A DNA stretch of 64,000 nucleotides from Carboxylicivirga linearis (GTDB taxonomy: Bacteria; Bacteroidota; Bacteroidia; Bacteroidales; Marinilabiliaceae): assembly GCF_018271995.1 (NCBI RefSeq), contig NZ_JAGUCO010000019.1, positions 44,961-108,960 of the forward strand, written 5' to 3'. Below the pieces are notes generated by a model. That model had not been told where the DNA came from. It saw only the letters and a list, made by a program, of their open reading frames with translations, and made no database searches. Position numbers and translations under genes: made by a program. This document shows, piece by piece, positions 31,387-38,646 of this stretch. Numbering within the stretch: the first letter of the stretch is position 1; the number at the start of each line of letters is the position of its first letter.

Positions 31387-31611
31387 CATTACTGACCGAT
31401 TAAAAATGTAGAAAAACATAGAAACGCCTATGTGATATGCAATCCCGCTGGGATTGTTATTAATAGGGTAGACTTATTATTTCTATAAATATTCAACTTC
31501 CCTGAAGTTGTTTTATTATCTCCAGCGGAGATAAATATTTATAGATAAGTGAAATGTAAATGACCAATCAACCTCAGCGAGGTTGAATATATATTTAATC
31601 GGTTATTAATG
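31387..31611. mobile_element. MITE-like element: terminal inverted repeats enclosing four triloop hairpins (element B)
   Basis: CATTACTGACCGATTAAA (31387-31404) is inverted at 31594-31611 with 16 of 18 bases matching. Between them are four perfect hairpins with three-base loops: AATCCC-GCT-GGGATT (31441), CAACTTC-CCT-GAAGTTG (31494), ATCTCC-AGC-GGAGAT (31518) and CAACCTC-AGC-GAGGTTG (31569), plus a six-base ACATAG/CTATGT hairpin near 31415. It has no coding capacity. It could be a REP/MITE-type non-autonomous element; no transposase is visible in the window. Confidence 0.65.
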
Positions 31612-31675
31612 TTAATTCATAGTGGTTATACAATTTTATGACAACTATTTTTGTACCAAACCAAATGATTTAGTT

Positions 31676-31900
31676 ATGAATATTCAAACCGAAAAACTGA
31701 GTTTAATTGAGTGGATATCTATGCTGAATGATACCTCAATTATAGAGAAGCTTTCTAAGATCAAGGATGATTATTCAAAATCAGATGATTGGTGGGACGC
31801 TTTAAAGAAAGATGAACTGGATTCGATTAATAGAGGTTTAGAGGATTTTGAAGAGGGAAGAACTCACTCTCAAGAGGAAGCTCATAAAATATATAGATAG
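31676..31900 (+). CDS. Small antitoxin-like protein (orphan)
   Basis: This 74-residue acidic protein starts with MNIQTEKLSLIEWISMLND, then has a helix and DDWWDALKKDELDSINRGLEDFEEGRTHSQEEAHKIY. This layout (a leading strand/helix, W-W-D-x-L, I-x-x-G-L-x-[DE]-x-x-x-G-[RK]) is common in small Bacteroidota antitoxins encoded beside RelE/ParE toxins. No toxin gene follows within the next kilobase, so it seems an orphan. I start at 31676; the longer frame from 31622 adds 18 residues that fall within the flank of the adjacent repeat element. Confidence 0.6.
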   Translation: MNIQTEKLSLIEWISMLNDTSIIEKLSKIKDDYSKSDDWWDALKKDELDSINRGLEDFEEGRTHSQEEAHKIYR

Positions 31901-31937
31901 TATTTGTGATTAATTTTTCATTTGGATTATAAATAAT

Positions 31938-31953
31938 CTACTGCCTTCTGCCT
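31938..31953 (+). repeat. Recurrent spacer word CTACTGCCTTCTGCCT, copy 2
   Basis: This is identical to 29548-29563 over 16 bases and shares the following AACTTACAAACTA segment. It lies 67 bp before the small membrane protein gene. Confidence 0.8.
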
Positions 31954-32020
31954 TAAAACTTACAAACTATTAGAGGTGTAAAACCAGAATAAATTGCATA
32001 AATAAATACCAACCCCAATA

Positions 32021-32185
32021 ATGAAAAAGATCTACTACGACTTGCTTTTTGTACTTATATCAGCCGTAATTTTAACAGTATTAGTTAATACCGGAATACT
32101 TGAGAAGTATTTGGGTTTTATTTTGATTCCCATATTAGGAGCCTATTATTTGGGGCAGGTAGTGGAGAGAAAGAGACGAAGTTAA
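32021..32185 (+). CDS. Small membrane protein, 54 residues
   Basis: This short open frame encodes MKKIYYDLLFVLISAVILTV… with two hydrophobic segments (about 7-24 and 30-45) separated by a turn with NTGILEKYLG, and a basic tail VERKRRS. The clean ATG, the positive C-terminus and the two-helix hairpin pattern support a real small membrane protein, but no family is recognised. It follows a recurrent intergenic word and precedes the 42-bp tandem repeats. Confidence 0.5.
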   Translation: MKKIYYDLLFVLISAVILTVLVNTGILEKYLGFILIPILGAYYLGQVVERKRRS

Positions 32186-32273
32186 TTAATATCTAAGCTT
32201 CAAATTATCCATTTAACGTATACGATATTGAGACTACCTTGCTAACCTTTAAGCCTTATCCAGCAAAAAAAGT

Positions 32274-32519
32274 CAGGTAATATTTAAACCTAAAAAGTCG
32301 TCTTTTTAAAAAATTGAGCATTATACAAACGTATAAAGCTCATCTTATAAATAGGTGGAGTAATTTGCAAACCTAAAATGCCATCTTTTAAAAAAGTGGA
32401 GCAATAAGCAAACATATAAAGCTTGTTCGACAAAAAAGTGGAGCAATATGTAAACGTATAAAGCTCATCCGGCAAAAAAGTGGAGTAATTTGCAAACCTA
32501 TATTGTAATCTTTGAAATG
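32274..32519. repeat. Imperfect 41-42 bp tandem repeat, about six units
   Basis: Units beginning GTGGAG[CT]AAT recur at about 32353, 32394, 32436 and 32478, with degenerate units before them. Each has the form GTGGAG-yAATwwG-yAAAC-mTA…, ending in AAAAAA. Two sub-types alternate: one with CAAACCTA…TGCCATCTTT and one with CAAACGTATAAAGCTCATC. The period is a multiple of three, so the minus strand shows an open frame with 14-residue repeats, but base composition and lack of a start context argue against coding. A 9-bp inverted repeat (ATGACTGCA/TGCAGTCAT, about 32517-32551) follows. Confidence 0.8.
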
Positions 32520-32559
32520 ACTGCATTATGCGTTTGTATATTGCAGTCATTAGAGGTTT

Positions 32560-33222
32560 TTATTTCATCAATTCATCAGACAAAAGCTGTGTGTTGGCAA
32601 AAAGCTGATCGGCACCTGCATCCAACAATACCTGGTCTTTTAATTTACCGGTGTTAACGGCAATGGTATAGATTCCGGCGGCTTTGGCTGATTCAACTCC
32701 CAGCGGAGCATTTTCAACCACTATACATTGTTCTTTTTCTAAACCCGATTTCTCTAAAGCAATCAAATATGGTTCAGGATGAGGTTTACCTTGTTTTACA
32801 TCACGACCCGATATAATATTTTCTTTGGCTACTCCAAAATGTGCATCTAGCTTATCAACCAAAGTGGGCTGTTTCGATCCGGTAACTACAAATACATTTA
32901 CACCTTTAGCTTTTAAATGAGCAATCAGTTCTTGCATGCCTGGCAGGATAGGAGCTTCGGGGCATTCTTTCATCAGGCGCGTTTTTTCGCCGTAAACCTT
33001 GTCTATATCTTGCTCTGTGGCAGGGCGATTCAGAAATTTATCAAAAGCATATTTGATAGTTGAAAATCCCGGACGTCCCTCATTCATATACGCTTCTTCT
33101 GCAGGAAAATCAATTTCAACCGTCTTCATACTTTCGCGCCAGGTATATTCGTGGTTGGGCATTGAGTCGTAAAGTACCCCATCCATATCAAAAAAAACAG
33201 CCTTGATTGTTTCCGGTATCAT
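32560..33222 (-). CDS. HAD-family phosphatase/phosphoglucomutase-like hydrolase
   Basis: This is a 220-residue HAD hydrolase of the beta-phosphoglucomutase-like subfamily. Motif I FFDMDGVLYDS (about 10-20) supplies the nucleophile Asp and acid/base Asp, motif II is VVTGS (about 112), motif III the Lys in GKPHPEPY (about 145), and motif IV ENAPLGVESAKAAG (about 170). A four-helix cap sits between motifs I and II. I start at the ATG at 33222 (MIPETIKAVFF); the longer frame adds 25 residues unlike the family. The substrate is probably a sugar or small phosphate monoester. Confidence 0.85.
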   Translation of the reverse strand: MIPETIKAVFFDMDGVLYDSMPNHEYTWRESMKTVEIDFPAEEAYMNEGRPGFSTIKYAFDKFLNRPATEQDIDKVYGEKTRLMKECPEAPILPGMQELIAHLKAKGVNVFVVTGSKQPTLVDKLDAHFGVAKENIISGRDVKQGKPHPEPYLIALEKSGLEKEQCIVVENAPLGVESAKAAGIYTIAVNTGKLKDQVLLDAGADQLFANTQLLSDELMK

Positions 33223-33299
33223 AATGGTTTTTGTTTTGAGCTGCAAAAGTGTGGAAAATATGCATAGTAGGCAAGGAAATAGCTGATGGCTTATCACCG

Positions 33300-33432
33300 A
33301 TGGCTGTTGAGTTGTTTAATTGTGTTTCAACTCAACAGTTCAACAAATTTGCAATTCAACAAAAAATATCCAGTGGGCTGAAGCTATTAGCTAAAAGCTT
33401 TCTCCGGACTTCGTGCTACGGACTTTCGAACT
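33300..33432. repeat. Word-like low-complexity spacer
   Basis: Variants of TCAACAGTTCAACAAATTT and GCAATTCAACAA alternate with AGTTGTTTAATTG, then CCGGACTTCG…CGGACTTTCG. The same words appear at about 20730-20800 and 27617-27682. No coding potential is seen. Confidence 0.5.
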
Positions 33433-33491
33433 AAGAATGCAATTCGACAATAATTTCCTTTCTTTGTAAATCAAAACCAATTTACCTGAAT

Positions 33492-34163
33492 ATGACCATA
33501 AGCATTGAAAAAACTGTGAGTGAAACGTTACCAGAGTTGATTCTGGGCGGTTTTTTAATTTCGGTTGAAGTGGAACAAAGCAATGAAGAGCTGCTTACTT
33601 TAATGGATGATGAATTAAAAACGCTTGAGCCTGTATTAACGCCCGAATCGATACGTGAAATGGCAACGGTTAAAGCCAATAAAAAAGCTTATAAAGCATT
33701 GGGAAAAGATCCCAACCGTTATCGTCCGTCAGCAGAATCGCTATTGAGACGAGTGGCTAATGGTAAGGGATTGTATCATATCAATAATGTGGTTGATATT
33801 CTTAATTTGATATCAGTAAAAACCGGTTATTCCATTTGTGGATACGATTACAATACGGTTGAAGGTGCTGTGGTATTGGGTAAAGGGATGGAAGGCGAAC
33901 CATACGAGGGTATTGGTCGTGGTGAATTAAATATAGAGAATTTGCCTGTTTTCAGAGATGAGAAAGGTGCTTTTGGTACACCCACCAGCGATTCGGTGCG
34001 CACCATGGTAACAGAAAATACCAGGCAATTTCTAATGATTATCATTGGTTTTGATGATCAGGCAAAAATAGAAGCTGCATTGGATGAAGCCTCATCTTTA
34101 TACAGTAAGTTTGCCAAAGGAGAAGAGAAAGATCGATTTTTTATACATAATGCGAATCAATAG
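33492..34163 (+). CDS. B3/B4 tRNA-binding-domain protein
   Basis: This 223-residue stand-alone B3/B4 domain protein is related to the editing domain of phenylalanyl-tRNA synthetase beta subunit. Typical segments are KANKKAYKALGKDPNRYRPSAESLLRRV (split about 56-83), GLYHINNVVDILNLISVKTG (split about 86-105) and GEPYEGIGRGELN. It may hydrolyse or bind amino acids or mis-acylated tRNA; no function is proven for the free-standing form. Its last five residues and stop codon fall inside the left inverted repeat of the hairpin element at 34150-34378. Confidence 0.85.
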   Translation: MTISIEKTVSETLPELILGGFLISVEVEQSNEELLTLMDDELKTLEPVLTPESIREMATVKANKKAYKALGKDPNRYRPSAESLLRRVANGKGLYHINNVVDILNLISVKTGYSICGYDYNTVEGAVVLGKGMEGEPYEGIGRGELNIENLPVFRDEKGAFGTPTSDSVRTMVTENTRQFLMIIIGFDDQAKIEAALDEASSLYSKFAKGEEKDRFFIHNANQ

Positions 34164-34378
34164 TTCAATTTGTTTTATAGCAAAGTTCAACCCACTTTCG
34201 GGGTTGTATCATTAGTCAAATAGACACCCCGCGCTCCGCACGAGGCTATTATTATTAATGTCCTTCGGACATTTTCAAATCCTGAAGGGATTTAATATGA
34301 ATAGCCACGGGTGGAACCCGTGGAAAATGATCGTATTATAAACGAACCCAAAAGTGGGTTCAACTGTTGATTCGCATA
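34150..34378. mobile_element. MITE-like element: inverted repeats enclosing triloop hairpins (element C)
   Basis: ATGCGAATCAATAGTT (34150-34165) is inverted at 34363-34378 with 15 of 16 bases matching. A second nested repeat, GTTSAACCCACTTT, lies just inside. Within are ATGTCC-TTC-GGACAT (34258-34272), AAATCCT-GAA-GGGATTT (34277-34293), CCACGGGT-GGA-ACCCGTGG (34305-34323) and a decayed CCCCGCGC-TCC-GCACGAGG (about 34226-34244). The layout is the same as element B at 31387-31611, with different terminal repeats. The left end overlaps the stop codon of the B3/B4 gene. Confidence 0.68.
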
Positions 34379-34495
34379 CATAGCTAAAAAGTAAGATTAG
34401 CTTGTTATGTATTAAAAAAAGAAGTGTAAAATTGTTTTAGGCAAGCTGTAAATGAACTACTGACTACTGCCTAAAAACTAATGAACTGATTAAGA

Positions 34496-35302
34496 ATGAT
34501 TGAATATTGTGCGTTGGCATCGGGTAGCAATGGTAACTGCTACTATGTGGGAAATGAAGAAGAGGCGGTATTGATTGATGCCGGCATCAGTCGTAAGCAG
34601 GTGCTGAAACGCATGAAAGAGGTGGGATTGAAGATTGAAAAAGTAAAAGCCGTATTAATTACACACGAGCATTCTGATCATATCAGAGGTTTGCGTGTGT
34701 TGGCCGATCTTCATCAGATAGATGCGTACTTGACTAAAACGACACAGGGTAGAACCCGTATTCATCATCAACCTTCAAAAGTAAGAGTGTTTGAACCCGG
34801 CGATACCATTGAGGTTGGTTCAATCAAAGTTCATTCGTTTGCCAAAAAGCACGATGCAGTTGATCCTTGTAGTTTCCGGGTGGAGCTAAACGGACGAAGC
34901 ATTGGGGTGATGACTGATATTGGAACGGCTTGCAGTAATGTTAAAGAGCACTTGCAACAGTGTCATGCTGTTTTTCTGGAAAGCAATTACGATGAGCAGA
35001 TGTTGCTTGAAGGTCCGTATCCGGCTCATCTGAAAAGCAGGGTAAAATCCGATAATGGGCATTTAAGTAATGATCAGGCTTTAAAAGCGGTTGATAAATT
35101 GAAGAACAGTCCTCTTCAAACCATTCTGTTATCGCATATTTCGGCTGATAATAATCGACCCGAATTAGCTTTAAAAACCTTTCAGACGGTGAGCGATCGA
35201 TATCAGATTTATGCAACTTCGCGTTATGCCCCGTCAGAAGTATTTACACTTGAACCTGGAGTAGATATAAAAGAACAAGCTGATCAGCTTAGTTTGTTTT
35301 GA
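34496..35302 (+). CDS. MBL-fold metallo-hydrolase (WalJ/YycJ-like)
   Basis: This is a 268-residue metallo-beta-lactamase-fold protein of the YycJ/WalJ subfamily, proposed 5'-exonucleases or phosphodiesterases. ALASGSNGNCYYVG opens the protein, the metal motif ITHEHSDHIRGL (about 59) is complete, LESNYDEQMLL (about 160) and the late HLSND and ILLSHISADNNRP (about 205) match the family. It is followed 21 bases later by a DMT transporter gene. A diverged copy of the CTACTG…CTGCCT word precedes the start. Confidence 0.88.
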   Translation: MIEYCALASGSNGNCYYVGNEEEAVLIDAGISRKQVLKRMKEVGLKIEKVKAVLITHEHSDHIRGLRVLADLHQIDAYLTKTTQGRTRIHHQPSKVRVFEPGDTIEVGSIKVHSFAKKHDAVDPCSFRVELNGRSIGVMTDIGTACSNVKEHLQQCHAVFLESNYDEQMLLEGPYPAHLKSRVKSDNGHLSNDQALKAVDKLKNSPLQTILLSHISADNNRPELALKTFQTVSDRYQIYATSRYAPSEVFTLEPGVDIKEQADQLSLF

Positions 35303-35323
35303 TGATAAACCGAACACAATAAC

Positions 35324-36190
35324 ATGAAAAAAGAAGGTACATCATATGGTATCATGTTAATGTTATTGTCAGTAGTGGCTTTTGCTATAATGGCTACACT
35401 GGTAAAATCGATGTCGCATGTAAGTACTTTTGTTACTGTATTCGTACGTTTTTCAGTAGGAGTTGGGATTCTTGGAATATTGGCGCTTTTTAAACGAATA
35501 GATCTGAAATTTGTACGAAGTCCTTTGTTATTATTAAGAGGAATCTCCGGAGCAGTATCTGTTACCTTATTTTATTTTGCCATTGTAAAAATAGGCATGG
35601 GCAAAGGATCGGTTTATTCCTATTCGTATCCGGTATTTGCCACATTGTTAAGCGCCATTGTGCTAAAAGAAAAGGTAAGTGTTCCAAAATGGATACTTAT
35701 TTTAGGTGCATTTGTAGGTATAGTCCTGGTTTCGTTAAAATTCTCTGGCTCCGATGAAGGCTGGAGTCTTGGTTTCTACGATGTACTAGCCATGTGCAGT
35801 GCCATCACCAATGCCATTTCAATATTAATAGTGAAAAAACTACATGGTACCGATAATTCATATGCTATCTTTTTTGCTCAGAGCATTGTAGGATTTTGGA
35901 TCTTTCTTATCCCTGCCAATATGCCTGAAATTACAGGTCCTGTAAATGGGAGTTATGTGCTAATTATTATTGGAGTATTTTCAGCCATGGCTCAGTTATT
36001 AAATACCGAAGGTTATCGCCATGTTTCCATAGCTACAGGGTCGCCTTTTCATATGTTGATTCCTGTGGTAAATGTTATAATCGGAGTATTGGTATTTAAC
36101 GAAACCTTCAGTGCCTTGGAAATTATTGGAGCATCGCTGGCCGTGCTATCGTGTCTTGGCATTATGCTTCTAAATATCAAAAAACAGTAA
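35324..36190 (+). CDS. EamA/DMT-superfamily transporter
   Basis: This 288-residue inner-membrane protein has about ten helices arranged as two EamA repeats. It starts GIMLMLLSVVAFAIMATLVKSM; the repeat boundary is near 140-150, and the second repeat contains ITNAISILIVKKLHG. Such proteins export metabolites or amino acids; the substrate cannot be told. It lies between the metallo-hydrolase gene (21 bases) and the radical SAM gene (6 bases), likely in one transcript. Confidence 0.87.
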   Translation: MKKEGTSYGIMLMLLSVVAFAIMATLVKSMSHVSTFVTVFVRFSVGVGILGILALFKRIDLKFVRSPLLLLRGISGAVSVTLFYFAIVKIGMGKGSVYSYSYPVFATLLSAIVLKEKVSVPKWILILGAFVGIVLVSLKFSGSDEGWSLGFYDVLAMCSAITNAISILIVKKLHGTDNSYAIFFAQSIVGFWIFLIPANMPEITGPVNGSYVLIIIGVFSAMAQLLNTEGYRHVSIATGSPFHMLIPVVNVIIGVLVFNETFSALEIIGASLAVLSCLGIMLLNIKKQ

Positions 36191-36196
36191 ATCAAT

Positions 36197-38380
36197 ATGT
36201 CAAAAATACTTCTTGTAACGCCTCCTTTAACTCAATTGAATACACCTTATCCGGCTACGGCTTACCTAAAGGGATATTTAAATACCATTGGTGTTGATAG
36301 TCGCCAGTGCGATTTGGGTATTGAGCTGATAAACGAAATGTTTTCGAAGGAAGGTTTGCAACGCATTTTTGATCATGTTGAAATAGACGAAGCATCAGAA
36401 GATGCCCTGCGTTTATGGGCTTTGAAAAATGCATATATATCGGTGATTGATGAGGTGATTGCCTTTTTACAGCATCCAACCACGGAGCAGTCTTACCTTA
36501 TTTGTAATACCGATTTTCTGCCACAAGGAAGTCGCTTTGCCCAGGTTGATGATCTGGATTGGCTGTTTGGATCCATGGGATTGATCGATCAGGCCAAGCA
36601 TTTATGTACTCTGTTCTTAGAGGATTTGGGTGATTTTATTACCGAAGTAGTAGACCCTCATTTTGGTTTTTCGAGATATGCCGAGCGTTTAGGAAGATCG
36701 GCCACTACTTTTGATGATTTATACGAAGCATTGAATTCACCTCTATCTTTGATTGATAAAATGATGTTGGAGTTGTTCGGGCAACAATTAAGTCAGGCCG
36801 AATTTGATTTGGTTTCCATATCCATTCCTTTCCCAGGTAACCTCTTTGGTGCTTTGCGCATAGGGCAATGGTTAAAACAACATCATCCAACTATTAAAAT
36901 CAATTGGGGTGGAGGATTTGTAAATACCGAACTTCGATCGGTATCAGATCCTCGTGTTTTTGAGTTTGTCGATTTTATTACACTCGATGATGGAGAACGT
37001 CCACTGCAACTATTGTGCGAGCATTTGGATGGAAAGTTAGAGTTGCAAGGATTGTTACGCACATTTGTATTGCAAAACAATGAAGTTGTTTACATCAAAA
37101 ATGAGAAGCAAAACGATGTTCTTCAAAAAGAAGTAGGAACGCCCGATTATAGAGGTTTGCCTTTGGATAAATATATTTCGGTGGTAGAAGTGGCCAACCC
37201 CATGTTTCGTTTGTGGAGCGATGGACGTTGGCTTAAACTCACATTGGCTCATGGTTGTTACTGGGGTAAATGCACTTTTTGCGATGGATCGTTGGATTAT
37301 ATCGGACGATACGAGCCCAATAAAGCAGCAGATATTGTTGACCGAATGGAGCAAATGATGAAGCAAACGGGCTTGAATGGTTTCCATTTTGTTGATGAAG
37401 CAGCACCGCCAATGTTACTCAGAGAAGTGGCTTTAGAACTGCTGAGAAGAAAGCTAAAAGTAACCTGGTGGACCAATATTCGCTTTGAAAAAAGTTTCAC
37501 GGCCGATTTGTGTATGTTATTAAAAATGAGTGGATGTATAGCGGTTTCCGGTGGTTTAGAAGTGGCTTCTGATCGTATCTTGAAGCTGATTAATAAAGGT
37601 GTTGATATTGCTCAGGTTACAAAAGTAACATCTCACTTTAAACAAGCCGGTATCATGGTTCATGCCTATTTGATGTATGGTTTCCCAACTCAAACAGCAC
37701 AAGAAACAATTGATTCGCTGGAAGTAGTTCGTCAGTTGTTTGAACTTGATTTGCTGACATCGGCTTTCTGGCATCAGTTTGCCATGACAGCTCATAGCGA
37801 TGTGGGTTTGCATCCCGATAAATACCAGATTCAAATTACAGGTGGGCAGAATGGAAGTTTTGCCAATAACGACTTGTTTCATGCCGATCCCAAAGGTGCA
37901 CCGCACGAAATATTTGGCGAAGGATTAAAAAAGGCTTTGTATAACTATATGCATGGGGTGGGCTTTGATTGGCCGGTAGATGAATGGTTCGAATTTAAAA
38001 CACCTAAAACACTTCTTCCTCCTAATTATCTTCAATTGTTTTTGAAGGAAGCAACTGCTATTAAAGAAACAGCACGCTGGATTTGGATGGGAGTACTTCC
38101 TACTTGTTCATTCTATCAGAAAAAGAAAGGGAAGAAGTTGGTTGAAATGGCAGAGTTAATCATCTATACAAAAACTGAAACGTTCACAATCCATATCAAA
38201 AAGAATTTAGCTGAGTGGCTTTTGAATTGGCTTCCTCAGTTAGTTTTTAGCTCTGAATCTGTTTTTAAAACAGCTGATTTAAGAAGCTCCTTTGAAGAAA
38301 ATCAATTGGGTAGATTCGATATTTTCCTTAATAGTTATACCTGCAAACAATTAAAAGAAGCTGGTTTAATGATTTTATGA
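36197..38380 (+). CDS. B12-binding-domain-type radical SAM protein
   Basis: This large 727-residue radical SAM enzyme has an N-terminal Rossmann-like domain of the B12-binding type (KILLVTPPLTQLNTPYPATAYLKG; NWGGGFVNTELRS near 235) that lacks the DxHxxG cobalamin-ligand motif. The radical SAM core has CYWGKCTFC (about 354), the GGLEVASDRILKLINKG segment (about 452-468) and HAYLMYGFPTQT (about 488). The C-terminal 130 residues are unclassified. The reaction is unknown. Position after an EamA transporter suggests production of an exported small molecule, which is only a guess. Confidence 0.85.
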   Translation: MSKILLVTPPLTQLNTPYPATAYLKGYLNTIGVDSRQCDLGIELINEMFSKEGLQRIFDHVEIDEASEDALRLWALKNAYISVIDEVIAFLQHPTTEQSYLICNTDFLPQGSRFAQVDDLDWLFGSMGLIDQAKHLCTLFLEDLGDFITEVVDPHFGFSRYAERLGRSATTFDDLYEALNSPLSLIDKMMLELFGQQLSQAEFDLVSISIPFPGNLFGALRIGQWLKQHHPTIKINWGGGFVNTELRSVSDPRVFEFVDFITLDDGERPLQLLCEHLDGKLELQGLLRTFVLQNNEVVYIKNEKQNDVLQKEVGTPDYRGLPLDKYISVVEVANPMFRLWSDGRWLKLTLAHGCYWGKCTFCDGSLDYIGRYEPNKAADIVDRMEQMMKQTGLNGFHFVDEAAPPMLLREVALELLRRKLKVTWWTNIRFEKSFTADLCMLLKMSGCIAVSGGLEVASDRILKLINKGVDIAQVTKVTSHFKQAGIMVHAYLMYGFPTQTAQETIDSLEVVRQLFELDLLTSAFWHQFAMTAHSDVGLHPDKYQIQITGGQNGSFANNDLFHADPKGAPHEIFGEGLKKALYNYMHGVGFDWPVDEWFEFKTPKTLLPPNYLQLFLKEATAIKETARWIWMGVLPTCSFYQKKKGKKLVEMAELIIYTKTETFTIHIKKNLAEWLLNWLPQLVFSSESVFKTADLRSSFEENQLGRFDIFLNSYTCKQLKEAGLMIL

Positions 38381-38646
38381 TGAAATAATGATTTTCCGCA
38401 AACCGTTTCGGAAGGCTCTTCTTAATTATTTTCGGTGAGGTTGGATTTGTGTAAGTGATAGTATATTAGTATTTAAGGTTGGTTATTAGTTTTTTTGAAG
38501 AAAGGTATTTTTAGACTCTTATTCATCAATCAGTTATCTTTACTTTGAATATAAGTTCGTTAATATTTAGTTGGATAAAGACAATTGTTGCATTGTAATC
38601 TTACCTAAAATAACGCACTATTTAGCTAACTAATCAATCGTTAATA

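Noticed and set aside
32290..32550. Minus-strand frame of 86 residues with 14-residue repeats (YCSTFLxxELYxF)
   Set aside because: It coincides with a 42-bp tandem repeat whose period is a multiple of three, which keeps a frame open by chance. No domain or start context supports it.
38540..38600. Promoter for the amylase gene (TTACTTTG near 38540)
   Set aside because: The spacing inside the motif does not fit TAnnTTTG, and it lies about 100 bp from the start without a -33 TTTG. It is too weak to list.
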